A stretch of 64,000 nt of DNA, taken from contig NC_082595.1 of assembly GCF_030936135.1 (NCBI RefSeq), forward strand, positions 79,146,135-79,210,134, written 5' to 3'. The notes under the pieces were generated by a model. The model was not told where the DNA came from, made no database searches, and worked only from the letters and a program-made list of their open reading frames with translations. Below, one piece after another: positions 26,413 to 36,757 of this stretch (position 1 is its first letter; each line of letters begins with the position of its first letter). The stretch is from Gavia stellata. Taxonomy: Eukaryota > Chordata > Aves > Gaviiformes > Gaviidae. The position numbers were made by a program, and so were the translations under genes.

Positions 26413-27170
26413 CCGGCCGGCCGTGAGGTACCGCCGGCCCCGTGTGGCACCGGCGGCCTCCCGCCCGTCCGCGGGGTGCTCGCTCCCCTGAATAACGTAT
26501 TTTAAAGCTTTTTTTTTTCCTTTTCCGCTGTTTGCAAGCAGCGGGGCGCTTTCCACTAAATAAATGTCCCCAACTAGCTTTATTTCTCTACATAAGTAGC
26601 ACTATTTGCGAGGGTTGGCTGACTAGCAATCGCCCACAGCGGCAGGTTTTCCCCCTCGCTGCCCCTCAGCCACCCCCGGCACCATCACGCTGGGCCAGGC
26701 GCCGTCCAGGGCCACCTCAACTGCCACACAGCCCAGAGCCGCGCCCCGTGGCTGCTTTTCTGAAGTGGGCGGCTTTCCAGAAAAATGCCAGCTTTGGGTC
26801 TCATTTGCTAGAGCATATGCGTTACGACAATAAAAAGTGAGGCTCATCTACAGGCCAGGCAACGTCCTCTTGTCGTGGATGCGGCTGGATGTGCCGCCGC
26901 TGGCTGTCACCTCCGCCTCCCTAAGGAGAAAATGAGGCTCTGTGCTTTGCGCAGCTGGAATTGCTGTCTGGCCTCCCGCTTTGTTTGGGGCCTCTTGTCA
27001 CCAAAAGAGCCTCGACGGGCTGTGTATCAGTCACCTTTTGTCACAAAAGCACTTTGGGTTTGGCATCATTGAAATCAGTGCCGAAATTCCCACATTCTTC
27101 GGCGCAGATGAAGCAAACCCAGAGTCCGTAAAAAATGCACGGTGTGCATGAGATAGGCAAGTCCAGGGGA

Positions 27171-27180
27171 GGGGGGGGGG
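27171..27180 (+). repeat. ten-G homopolymer in a G-rich tract
   Basis: Ten consecutive G preceded by ggggag. Prone to slippage and sequencing length error; possibly G-quadruplex-forming. Confidence 0.8.
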
Positions 27181-30126
27181 AATAGTGGTCTTAAACCACC
27201 ACTTACAAATTGAAGAGCAGCCCCAGAGAGGTGAGGTATTCAACAACCCTCCTCTGCTTTCCTCCGTTCACTCTCACTCGCTGAAGAAATGTAAATGTTT
27301 TCAAATCCAACAGGTATTCTCTGGAGACAGCAGATACAGCTCTGAGCTGGTATCAGGCAAATATGTGATGGGAGAACAAGGCTAAGATTAGTGCTGGGGG
27401 GAGATACCGGCCTAAAGAACAAAGGGAGAAGGAGGTTAAGCCCTGAAGAGTGGCTTATTGCCATGGCAACATATCTCCTCCTCCTCTTTTATATTTTGGG
27501 ATTTGGTTTAGGGAATATTTGAATAGCATAACAGAAATCTAACAAAGAAGACCGCATGTATAGCAGAGCTGAAGGATTATGTAGATAGCACAGCAGTAAC
27601 TTCTGGTGTGGCTGTAATTTAATTCCATTTCAAGCTCTCCAGAAAAAGAAAACCCAACAGGTTTCTTCCCTCTGTCTTTTCATGCACACGATGAATGAAA
27701 AAGGCCTGAGGGTTAGGGTTTTTTTGTGGTTTAACATGAATGGTTTAGGAATGCTGGTCTTTTCCACCAACAGGCTTGGGAATCAAGTGCTGGCAGCACC
27801 GGAGCAGAGCAACTGAGAGCTGAGTCCAGGCACCAGACCACACTAAATTTTGTTTCACAGTTTGCAGGAGCAATGACCAGGGAAAGGGCGAGAGGAGAGA
27901 ATCAGCATTTCTTACGTTTTCTGGGAGAGCAGATGCTGTACTTCAGCTGTCTCCCAAATCTTAGGGTCTTTTTCCTACCAGGTAAGAAGAAGCAAAAGAG
28001 GTCAACAAGCCACTCTTAAGCTGTCTGTGAGAAGCTTGTTGATACTCCCTTTTCCCAGCAATTACAGCCTTTATGCACCTTTTGAGACTAGGTACAGAGC
28101 AACTCAAAGATTATTTGTGCCATTAACTTACTTTTCCTCTCCTGGTTAACTCCTAGAGAGTCACCTGTCAGAAAGGAAAACAGCGCATCGTACCTTTTTG
28201 ACAAGCCCTGCTGCCACCAGACAGTCTGTTTCCAATACTGAAGTAATGAAGTTGGGCCAAATCCTTTGACCCTTCAGGAAGAAATGCACTGCCATCCGTG
28301 AAGCTTTAAGGAGTTGGCCACTCTTCTTCTTTTTGGAGCTTTCAGTCAAAAAGACAGGAACTACGCAGTTATGCCTCAAGTTTTTTCCTGGGTATCCCTC
28401 TTTTATCCCCCCAGGTGAACAGAGGTGCCATTTCCTTCCCTTCCCTCCTCCCCCTCTGTGCTCCCCAAGCTCTGGCCCTGCCCTCCATGGGGACTTGTTT
28501 CTGACTTATTGGTTCACCCATCACAGAGCACCGAACTTCTTTACCATCCTAGCCAATACCTCACGAGGGCTGATGCAAGATCCCTCTTCCACAACGTAGT
28601 TTTTTGAGCTTAAAATTGAATATGCCCTTTACATCCCCTTAAAGATAAGCTTACATTCAATGCACGTGTCAGACCATCTCTGAAAGGAAAAACGTGGGCA
28701 AGCTGTACATAGAAACTGCTCCATTAGAAAAAGCTGACTCATGCTCAAGCTCTGTAGCATTGGCTGCTAACAGCCATCCAGTCCTTCTAATCTGTAGTAG
28801 GAGAGGGACATCTGGGGACTCGTTCCAAATCCAGACTAATGTTGTCTGTCTGGTCAGGGACAGCTGCACTCTCAGGCCTTCAAAATCATAAGACAGTCTT
28901 CCACGTGGTTTTGAAGCATTGCTTCTTTATTGTAATTGTCATTATTTTCTTTTGGGTTGCCTGTTCATTCCTGAGCACTCAAGGGTTGCTCACTTAGCCT
29001 CAGACTCTGTCACTCTGGAAGAAACGCAGCCCTTTCTGTTACTGGAGGGTGAAGTTCTTGGGCTCTCTCTTGGTTCCTTTTGCTGCAGCTTTAACAAAGA
29101 GCAGCTCAAGGATAATGCTGCTGCCGGCTTCTATTTGCTTAGTAACTAAATATTTAGAAAACATTTCCCTCCTGGACATCTCTCACCCTCTGCATTACTG
29201 AAAATAATAATTGATCTTTTTTGTTCTTACATGCTACTGTATGTCCACACTGTGTGGATGCTGTTGCTGCAGTATGCAAACACAGTTATCAAAACTGTTT
29301 TCTTTTTTTCTTAGTATATACTGTAGCATTTAATTGAAGTTCTGTTTTACAATATTTGCTGGATTTGCAAATCTTAATTTTTTGGGTTAAATTGTATGAC
29401 AAGATTTCTTAAAGTATCTAGGACTGTCTTACTGACCCTTGTATGAGCTTGTTCTAAATGGGATTCTTCCGTCTTCTATAATTAGTGCTGTAGCATGTAC
29501 ATGGGCAGCTTCATTCTGTGGAGACCTGCTGTCATGAAACAGCCTACGCAAGTCAGACCAGACAACAGGGACTAAAGACAAAGTGGTGGTACTGGAAATG
29601 CAGTGGTGATAGTGCTGCTGTACTTCCTAGAGAGTATGAGACTGGAACATGAGACATCTTCTCTGTGAAAGACTCTTCGTATTGGATTGGTATAAACTGA
29701 AGAAAATAGCAGTGTCCTGCCTAGGTGTGTGGCTCAGGAATTTTTATTTGGCTGTAGCTGAAAAGTAGTGACAAGATTCAGTGTGGAAGATATTGCTTCC
29801 TGATACTTATCAGTGTAAAAAAGACTTTGGGAGCCAGAACAAGAAGATGGGATCATCTTACATCATTTCAGTCTCTGAGGACCTCACAACTGCTTTTTCC
29901 ACATTTATGTTCTGCTCTTTCCGTATCTATGCAATGTCTCTGAAATGGGGAATTACACCGATTTTATTCATCACAAAATCCAGGTGCAGAGACTGACACC
30001 TAGGTTCTCAAAGTCACTCAGAAGCCTACGTCCCACTGATATAAATGAGAAGGAAATGTGAAAAAGGACTAAATCTTCACCTAAATGAATTGTTGTAGAC
30101 ACAGTGAAAATCCACGCAGATGGTGA

Positions 30127-30185
30127 TATCACACAGCCTTTCATTATGAACCCAGTGCTTTATCCAGTGGGCCACTGCTGATTTG
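30127..30185 (-). mobile_element. MIR-like SINE relic
   Basis: The plus strand reads tatcacacagcc ... gaacccagtgctttatcca followed by gtgggccactgct. This resembles the reverse complement of the tRNA-related head of MIR (a CORE-SINE), with an internal deletion. The call rests on my memory of the consensus and would need a repeat search. Confidence 0.4.
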
Positions 30186-32845
30186 TAACTGCATTTTAGC
30201 AGGGCTCTGAAATTGTAGACATGCTAAAGGCAATCAGAATGAATAATTCGGAGTTGTCCAAGGAGCATGATAATAACGAACTGCTGCTCATCTCTTTCTG
30301 AAGGTAATTTATCAGAGGCCACCCATGGGATTCTGTGAAACCCTTAGGTGACTTGCTTCTAGCTGCCAGCAGCTGAAACCTCCAAAAGACTCAACTCTCA
30401 AGGATGCCTTTCTTGTACTAGCTGAGACATAAATACAGCTGTATAATATTTGCCTTACCTGAATTGCTGCATTGATACACTGTCTACAGATTCTGTCAAC
30501 TTTTTACCCTTTCCCTCAGTTACTACCAGCGTTGAGTGTTAGACACTGACTCAACAAGGCAGAACGTCTAAGGTTTTATGTCCTGATGCACAACTGTGAC
30601 TTCAAATCGTACCAACAACTAGAAAGTACCTAACCAAGGGGCATTTCGTTAGACACCAGGCTGTGCATTCAGGAGCTGAATCATGATCATCAGCTAGACT
30701 CTAGGAGTGAAGGCAGCTTCCCCTCCTATCTCTGGCACCTCAGGCAGGATGAATTTGGATCACAAAACTTGGAAGAACATTTGATCTATGTGACATGCCT
30801 GCCACACACAACCTCTTTCATAACAATGGTATTTAACTACCAGCGTACATGGTCATCCATGCAGAAACTGAGAAAATACATACATGACCCGTGCATTTTC
30901 TTTTTCTCCTGGAAAGAAGTGGACGGGCTGGGAGTGAGGTATTAATTGAGACTCGTTACTCTTGATAGATGTTAGCAGAGTTCTTAATCACTCAAGATGG
31001 CCAGAATACTCATTACCTGAGTTGAGAAACCACATCCTTCAACAACAACCTGCTTTCTTGCAGATCACTTTCTTCTACGTTTGCAGAATTATAGTAGGGT
31101 AATAATGGGGTGAGCATTTGAGGCTTGAAAGAAAGAGCCCCATTGCTGTCTGCCATAACTTTCTTCAATTAAGGCAAAAGAAGAGTATGAGGCCCATAAT
31201 CCTTTTTCCTAGAGTTAAATGGACTGTGGACAGTAGAGTAGTGACTACATGGGAGCAGCAAACAGCTGACTTCATAGAGGACAAGTCACAGGCAATAAGT
31301 AAAATCTCGGAGTACGCAGAATAGCCACTGAAGATCCACTCTGAAATTTTCTCCTGTGTATAGCATATCATATCTGGGCTGAACTCAACTTTTGGGTCTG
31401 TCTGTTAGTGAAAACAGGAAATGAAAGTGCACGTATAATTTCTCTGGGAATTACAAAGGAAGGAGATTATGAAGCTCTGGTTTGTCCTACCCTCTCACAG
31501 CAGTTCTGATGTCTCTCTAACACAAAGGTCAAGGCCAAAAGCGTTTTCTCTGCCCACAAAGAGGGACACTAAATTTGCATTTCAATACAAAATCTAGAGC
31601 ATTTACTCATCATGAGGAAAATAACTGTCTGATTATATGACAGGGATTACAAGTTTAGTATCTTTGCTCTTCCCCTACATATGCCATATAAGGCAGCACT
31701 GCATTCTCAAGGGAAAACCAGGAAGGAACTAAACCTGATATATGTGTATTATAATCCCAACACTCAGCATTGAGCTTTGAAAAGACAACAGTCCCTGTGA
31801 AACGAGACCAGCACACAACTTACCGGTCCTAGCACAGCCTACTACTTCGGTCCTGAAGTCTTGGCATATGTGATCCCTGTTCATCAGAAACAGCATAAAT
31901 TAAATCGTTCAGTGTGTTCTTTTGCTGCCATATTTTCTGTGCTCTAGCGGGGGATCAGAAATGCTAAACTTTATTTATTGCTCAGGATCAGAAAGGAAAA
32001 GATATCCTAGTATTGGACACGATATTCAAAGCCATAAGATTTATGAAATTGAGGGCTCTTTGCAACAATATGACAAATTCTATATTTAAACAGATCACTC
32101 CCACCACACAGAAGCAGAAATGTAACATACCTTTTGTTCAGAGATTTACCATGTTTAATTATTCAATTTTTCAGTAGCTTAACCATGGATTCAGATAAAT
32201 AAAGTAATAAACAAAAGTGTTCAAAGTGAGCAATATTGTCTTTATGTTATTTTTAAATTGTGATCAGGTATCTGTGGGACATGGAAAACTAAAAATCAAA
32301 CAAAGTACATAATCTTTGCTTCTCTAATAAAATTAAGTGCCAAATTCTGCTCTCAGGTGAATTTCTATAAAGCATTGTCCATAAGAGTATTACAACACAA
32401 GGAAATATTTCTGGGTTTAAAAAGTGCAAAAGATCAGGAGTTGTTCTCACATCTTAAAGGCTCAGCACACACCAAATGGAGAGCTGGTGTCTGGCTTTAA
32501 CACATACCACCCCACTGACCGGGTGCAAGCAGATGCAGCATCACTCAACTCAAATAGGCTGATTTGATTTCATCAAATTTTAATTTGTAATTTGGTTTTT
32601 TGACTTCAATTTGCCTGCTTCAATGAATGAGAGCACAATTTGGCTGCTTTCTTGATGAAAAGGAAGCCAACCAAACACGACTTTCACCAGGCCTCAGTTT
32701 TTGGCCCCAGATTTCAACATACACTATTACAGCGATCAAAAGAACCATAGAAATTACTTATCATTTTACTGTTCCTTAACACATTTCACACAGTCCTGCA
32801 GCGAGCAGAATCACAGATGAACCTCAGAACATACAGAGAGCACGA

Positions 32846-34862
32846 CTACTACACTGGACATGAAAAGGAAATTTTATTAAACATGTTTACATAACATGAG
32901 TTGGAAGTTCATTTAAAAGCACAGGGGAGTGTTAAGACAAGTGGTCAAAATAGAAAGATACTATCGAATTATAACTAGTTGGTTTTTGGCCACTAAGACA
33001 GAACAGGATCTAGTAGTAGTGCACCAATGCTTGAGTTCTTCCTGCTCAGCAGGTCGAGCAGTAACCAATCTGCGCCCTATGGAAAGATGGGCAGAGTAAT
33101 TCCCACGTGTTGAGTAATAATAATAAATAGTTCACTTGGTGCAGGCAGTATGTCTATGAATTAAAACCTAGTGTGTACACAGTTTCTACATGTGTTACAG
33201 CCCCACAGTAGGAATCTACACCAAAATAGTTATTAGAAGGAATTTGGTCCATACTACATCACGTTTCCATAGGGTAAAAAATAAAGTCCATCTATAGACA
33301 TTTAGCACCAGACTCACAGACCTAGCCTGGCTAAAACCTGCAAAATGTCTATAAGAAAAATGGATGGCTTAGATTTCTTGGTTACTTCAGTATAGTAATT
33401 ACGAGCAAACTGTACAAGTACATGCAACATACAAGCTGTCCTATGTGGAACTAACATACATTATTAAATAACCTTTTTCATCTCTTTTTACAAAACGTGC
33501 ATGCAGCTTTGAACAGTTCCAAGTCATGCTGCTCTATTTGTGTGATCACAAAATTGAATGGCCTGTAAAAGGAGGGGAAACATCTCAATGCACCTGCAGG
33601 AATCTGCAGTTGTTCTCACATTTACAGAATATCACAAGGGATTTCAAGGCCAAGAAGAACTCAAATGAATAAAAAGCAAATTGAAATTTGACTTTTTTTT
33701 TTTCTCCAAAAAGTAAGATATCTTGCGTTAAAAAATCAAGCCTTGTGCTTGCATCAATCTCAAAGAAATGTAAACTAAAATTTGATAAAAACATTAGTAA
33801 GTGCAGAATATTTCAACTGGAATTTCCAGTGAAACACTGAACAACTCATACCATGCTTTATCCAGAGCAGACAGGTGTGTCTGAAGCGACACACATCAGA
33901 GAAGCCTGGGTACAGCTGAAAGTGTCATATGCTCAATCCATTCCTGGTCAACATTTTGGGAAGTCAAATATACATTTATACACAGAAACGTAAATATTTC
34001 CTCTCCATTTCTAGGAGGAAAACTGCATTACCAGTAACATATTCAATGTCAAAATTAAGACTAAAGCTGCTTTATACCAGTCCCCAGCAGTAGTTGCAGA
34101 ATTCTTCAAAATTCTTCCATGCAAAACATCATAAACATAAAAGTTGTTATTATATATAATGCAAACATATCTGCTTTTTACAAAGGAAAAGTGGCACTGT
34201 GATGATTAGTTATTTTTAAGAATATAACTTAGATTGGTCATTTGTTCTGGGTTCCCACGTGAGAGACTTGAAAGTACCAGAACTGAGAAACAATTTGAAT
34301 TCGCTGGAATTGTAACTGTGGCTGTTGAACACTTTAACGATGCTTACAGAGATATGCTTCAGCCCTTTTTTGTTTGGTTTAGAAAAAGAAAGGAAGGGTC
34401 TCTGTTAGCATTGTGAGGACTTCTACAAACCTAGCAGAATCACATGGCAAAAAACTAGTGGAAGTGACAAGTACAGAAAAACTGCTGAAACACCAGGAAG
34501 GTAACGCTGCTTGAGGGCTCTGTCAAAATGTGAAAAATACAACATTGTTAACAGAGTGAGAGCTTCCAGTTTGGCTCATCTTTTACTTAGTTTGAATCTA
34601 AAGGTCTCTCTCTCTCCCTCTTTTCTTTTTTTTTTTTTAGATCATTATAAGCATCGGTGATAGCTGCTAATAGATTGGCCGTATGTGATACACCTTTGTT
34701 CTGTCAATTTAAGCCATCTCTTGACAAACAGACATGTTTTTGGATAACTACTACAAACAAAAACAGAAGTGATTGTCTCTCTCCAACAGTGTTTTTTGAT
34801 CATGTGAATATCTGGTTCCAATCGTTATCCCGGGTGACGTTTTTATTAGACAGCACCTGCTA
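32846..34862 (-). other. RIMS1: RIMS1 3' untranslated region
   Basis: Runs from the stop codon at 34863-34865 to the first well-placed poly(A) signal downstream. The left end is an estimate 10-30 nt past the hexamer. The region is AT-rich, has no long minus-strand frame, and holds several long A/T runs, as is usual for neuronal 3' UTRs. A second AATAAA only about 16 nt after the stop (34842-34847) is a possible but poor early signal. Further distal sites cannot be excluded. Confidence 0.55.
32873..32878 (-). terminator. RIMS1: RIMS1 poly(A) signal AATAAA
   Basis: The minus strand reads catgtttaataaaatttcc. It is followed 20-40 nt on by a GT-rich stretch (tgtccagtgtagtagtcgtg), the usual downstream element. 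Confidence 0.55.
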
Positions 34863-35081
34863 CTATGATCTAATGCAGGGAGGCCCAGTTGAACTTTCCA
34901 GAGATGACTGGGAAGCCCTGCGTGTCAGGGGAGTCAAGGTTGGATCCACTAGTGATGAAGGTGGAAATAATTTATACCAGCCTATTACCACACTGGACAG
35001 ATCCAGTTCCTCCAGAAGGATCTGGGCAACTCCCATGAAGCATTTGTGGTCCATTCGGCCATAGTCTCCCCAAACTATTAC
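34863..35081 (-). CDS. RIMS1: RIMS1 last coding exon: C2B end and C terminus
   Basis: Encodes 72 residues plus TAG, starting VIVWGDYGRMDHKCFMGVAQ. It contains the last strands of the RIM C2B domain (VIVWGDYG, CFMGVAQILLEEL, GWYKLFPP). The tail PLTRRASQSSLESSTGPP then ends in CIRS. RIM proteins are presynaptic active-zone scaffolds that link Rab3/Munc13, calcium channels and RIM-BP. The C2B domain does not bind calcium but contacts phosphoinositides and liprin-alpha. The acceptor is ttcttccag at 35082-35084, and the frame joins exactly to the preceding exon (phase 0). The residues CFMGVAQILLEELDLSS and the CIRS ending point to RIMS1 rather than RIMS2, from what I remember of the paralogues. 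RIMS2 is the main alternative. Confidence 0.95.
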   Translation of the reverse strand, partial: VIVWGDYGRMDHKCFMGVAQILLEELDLSSVVIGWYKLFPPSSLVDPTLTPLTRRASQSSLESSTGPPCIRS

Positions 35082-35442
35082 CTGGAAGAACATAAAATAC
35101 AGGTTCAGCATTGTCCCCAAACCCATGCTTGTATGTTCATCCCTGCTGTATTTCGTTATGTGTAGTGTAAGGAAAATGTTATTCTTAAGGGTGAATGATT
35201 GCTCCCTCTTGTGGGAAAACCTAATGGCCGGGCAGGAACGAGAGTCAACAAAAGAGAAATGTTTAATACAGCCAGACATTTTGCAGGTCTGAAACCACAA
35301 GCCACAAGGACGTGCTTGCTGGTATTTATAAAATTAAATGCTTTGTGAGTTGGAATGGGTTTACGCATATTGCTTAAACTTATGTAAACATGCAAGCGTT
35401 TCTCCAAATGATAGCCTAAAATGGGATTAAGAAGCAACTGAC
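35082..35442 (-). other. RIMS1: RIMS1 intron, 361 bp
   Basis: The shortest intron of the set. Its donor is gtcagt, with C at +3 instead of the usual A or G; the acceptor is normal. No other feature was seen. Confidence 0.9.
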
Positions 35443-35582
35443 CTGAAGGACTTTACCCTGTGGACTTTCATCAAAAACCAGCGTCTGTTGGTACAAAGGA
35501 TCAAGGGTCTTCCGTGCAATTCTTGTCTTCTTCTTAGCTATACATGCTCCATTTTCCAATAAATACACTTTGACATACGGAG
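35443..35582 (-). CDS. RIMS1: RIMS1 exon: central C2B domain
   Basis: 140 bp, phase 2 to 0. It completes an Ala codon, then reads PYVKVYLLENGACIAKKKTR, then IARKTLDPLYQQTLVFDESP and QGKVLQ. These are the second to fifth strands of the RIM C2B sandwich, including the polybasic KKKTR strand that contacts phosphoinositides in C2 domains of this class. The acidic residues that hold calcium in the loops of synaptotagmin-type C2 domains are not evident, consistent with the calcium-independent RIM C2B. The acceptor is tttgcag (35583-35585) and the donor is gtcagt. A longer minus frame that reads through this exon into the intron is not coding. Confidence 0.95.
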
Positions 35583-36655
35583 CTGCAAACAGAACACCAT
35601 GAATTTAATGTTTGGACTTAAAAACTTCTACATTGCACATCTGAGCTGGAGGACAAATGCCTTAAAAGGAAGCTGAGTGGAAAGAAAATTACATATGCTG
35701 TCTTCACTGTATAATCTGAATACAATTATATTTATCAAATAAATTACACAGCCCATAAGAAATCCTTGAATTTAATGATCTAAGATTTTACTAACAACAA
35801 TTCCGTTTCATGCCTGTCATTTTAGAAACACTTCCCTTTGCCAGGAATTAACTGTCACTGATAGCTACTCTGGAGTCTCTGTGTATGTTTAGGGGTCAGA
35901 GCTATCTCAAAACAGAAGACTTTGATGTTTCATTGAAAGGAATATTTAAAACTAAGTCACCCAGATAACACAGACATTAATTGCTCTTTCGTCTTCAGCT
36001 CCTGAGGAGGTTATAATGTACCATTTTGGCAAAATGTTATCTAAAATAACTCTTCCAGTTGTTACGGTAAGCAGTGGTTGTGGTGGAGATTATACATCTC
36101 TTCTAATAAAGATTTCTAGAAATAACCAGAACTTCCAAAAATTTCCTTATAAAATGATACAATATTAAATCTCATTCATTATACAAATTATTGACACTGG
36201 CACTAGCATAACCTGCTGTCTTGAAGTACTGTTGTGTATAGAAGACCATGGCATGTGGGTCCATTAAGCTGTTTGTTCAAAGCGCTTTCATCTGTTCTCC
36301 ATCTCTTGTTTTGATGTGGAACAAACACAAAGGACTTCACCTACATCGACAAAGGCCCTCTGAGATATATGACTTGCCTAAGATACGCAGAAATATTTCT
36401 GCAAATGTTCCTTCCAGAATGGATGTTGGATTGCTAAAAATCATTTCTGGAAAGGTGGCGTGCAATTGGCAGATGCAAGGTGGTAAGAAGTGGACATTGG
36501 TAGCAAGGATATATCCACGCACACATTTCTTGTTGAAAAGCAAACCAAACAAATGCAAATGTAGTGACAGCTAATGAGGAGCTCAAAAAGTCTCCCATCC
36601 CCAGTTCATCAGTGTATTTCGTATTCTTGTTTTCTGTTCTTTTTTTTTTCCTTAC
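35583..36655 (-). other. RIMS1: RIMS1 intron, 1073 bp
   Basis: AT-rich, with a standard gtaagg donor and tgtttgcag acceptor. A plus-strand frame at 36248-36574 shows no family resemblance and is likely chance. Confidence 0.85.
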
Positions 36656-36757
36656 CTGGGGTAGATTTGGAGCCAGGTTTTTGTGTGAGACCACGGGCTC
36701 TAATGACTTCGACTTCTAACTGGCCCTTTTTATCCACCATTCCAATCTGGATGTCAC
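36656..36757 (-). CDS. RIMS1: RIMS1 exon: start of C2B domain
   Basis: 102 bp, phase 1 to 1. It completes a Gly codon, then reads DIQIGMVDKKGQLEVEVIRA followed by RGLTQKPGSKSTP. This is the entry to the C2B fold: GQLEVEVIRARGL is its first beta strand and the GSKSTP turn leads to the next. The acceptor is ctccctctcag and the donor is CCCAG|gtaagg. The split Gly and Ala codons match the neighbouring exons exactly, which confirms the exon chain. Confidence 0.95.

Larger units (their letters stand above)
26040..26497. promoter_or_regulatory. strong isolated CpG island
   Basis: By hand count about 50 CpG dinucleotides fall between 26101 and 26497, in a window that is otherwise CpG-poor. The sequence is very GC-rich. 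It includes three overlapping GC boxes (26397-26412) and a CTCF-like motif (26366-26384). Such islands normally mark unmethylated promoters. The RIMS1 stop codon lies about 8.4 kb to the right and the gene runs toward the island, so this is not a RIMS1 5' promoter. Frames across it (26019-26450 and 26149-26556, both minus) are Arg/Pro/Ala-rich, as expected of GC-rich DNA read in any frame, and do not match KCNQ5 exon 1 as I know it. It may be a promoter of a non-coding transcript or an orphan regulatory island. Confidence 0.8.
26525..32845. other. intergenic DNA between CpG island and RIMS1 3' end
   Basis: The first 300 bp remain GC-raised and grade out of the CpG island. The rest is ordinary AT-leaning sequence. 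No exon or RNA gene is supported. Open frames here are 60-108 codons with no recognisable domain. A G run (27171-27180) and a MIR-like fragment are listed separately. Confidence 0.5.

Noticed and set aside
26019..26556. Minus frames of 143 and 135 codons across the CpG island as a gene, for example KCNQ5 exon 1
   Set aside because: The sequence is Arg/Pro/Ala-rich, as GC-rich DNA gives in every frame. The two frames overlap each other, and neither resembles the KCNQ5 N terminus.
34863..35300. 145-codon minus frame as a single-exon gene
   Set aside because: Only 34863-35081 is exonic; the N-terminal half lies in the intron, and the clear acceptor at 35082 joins it to the exon at 35443.
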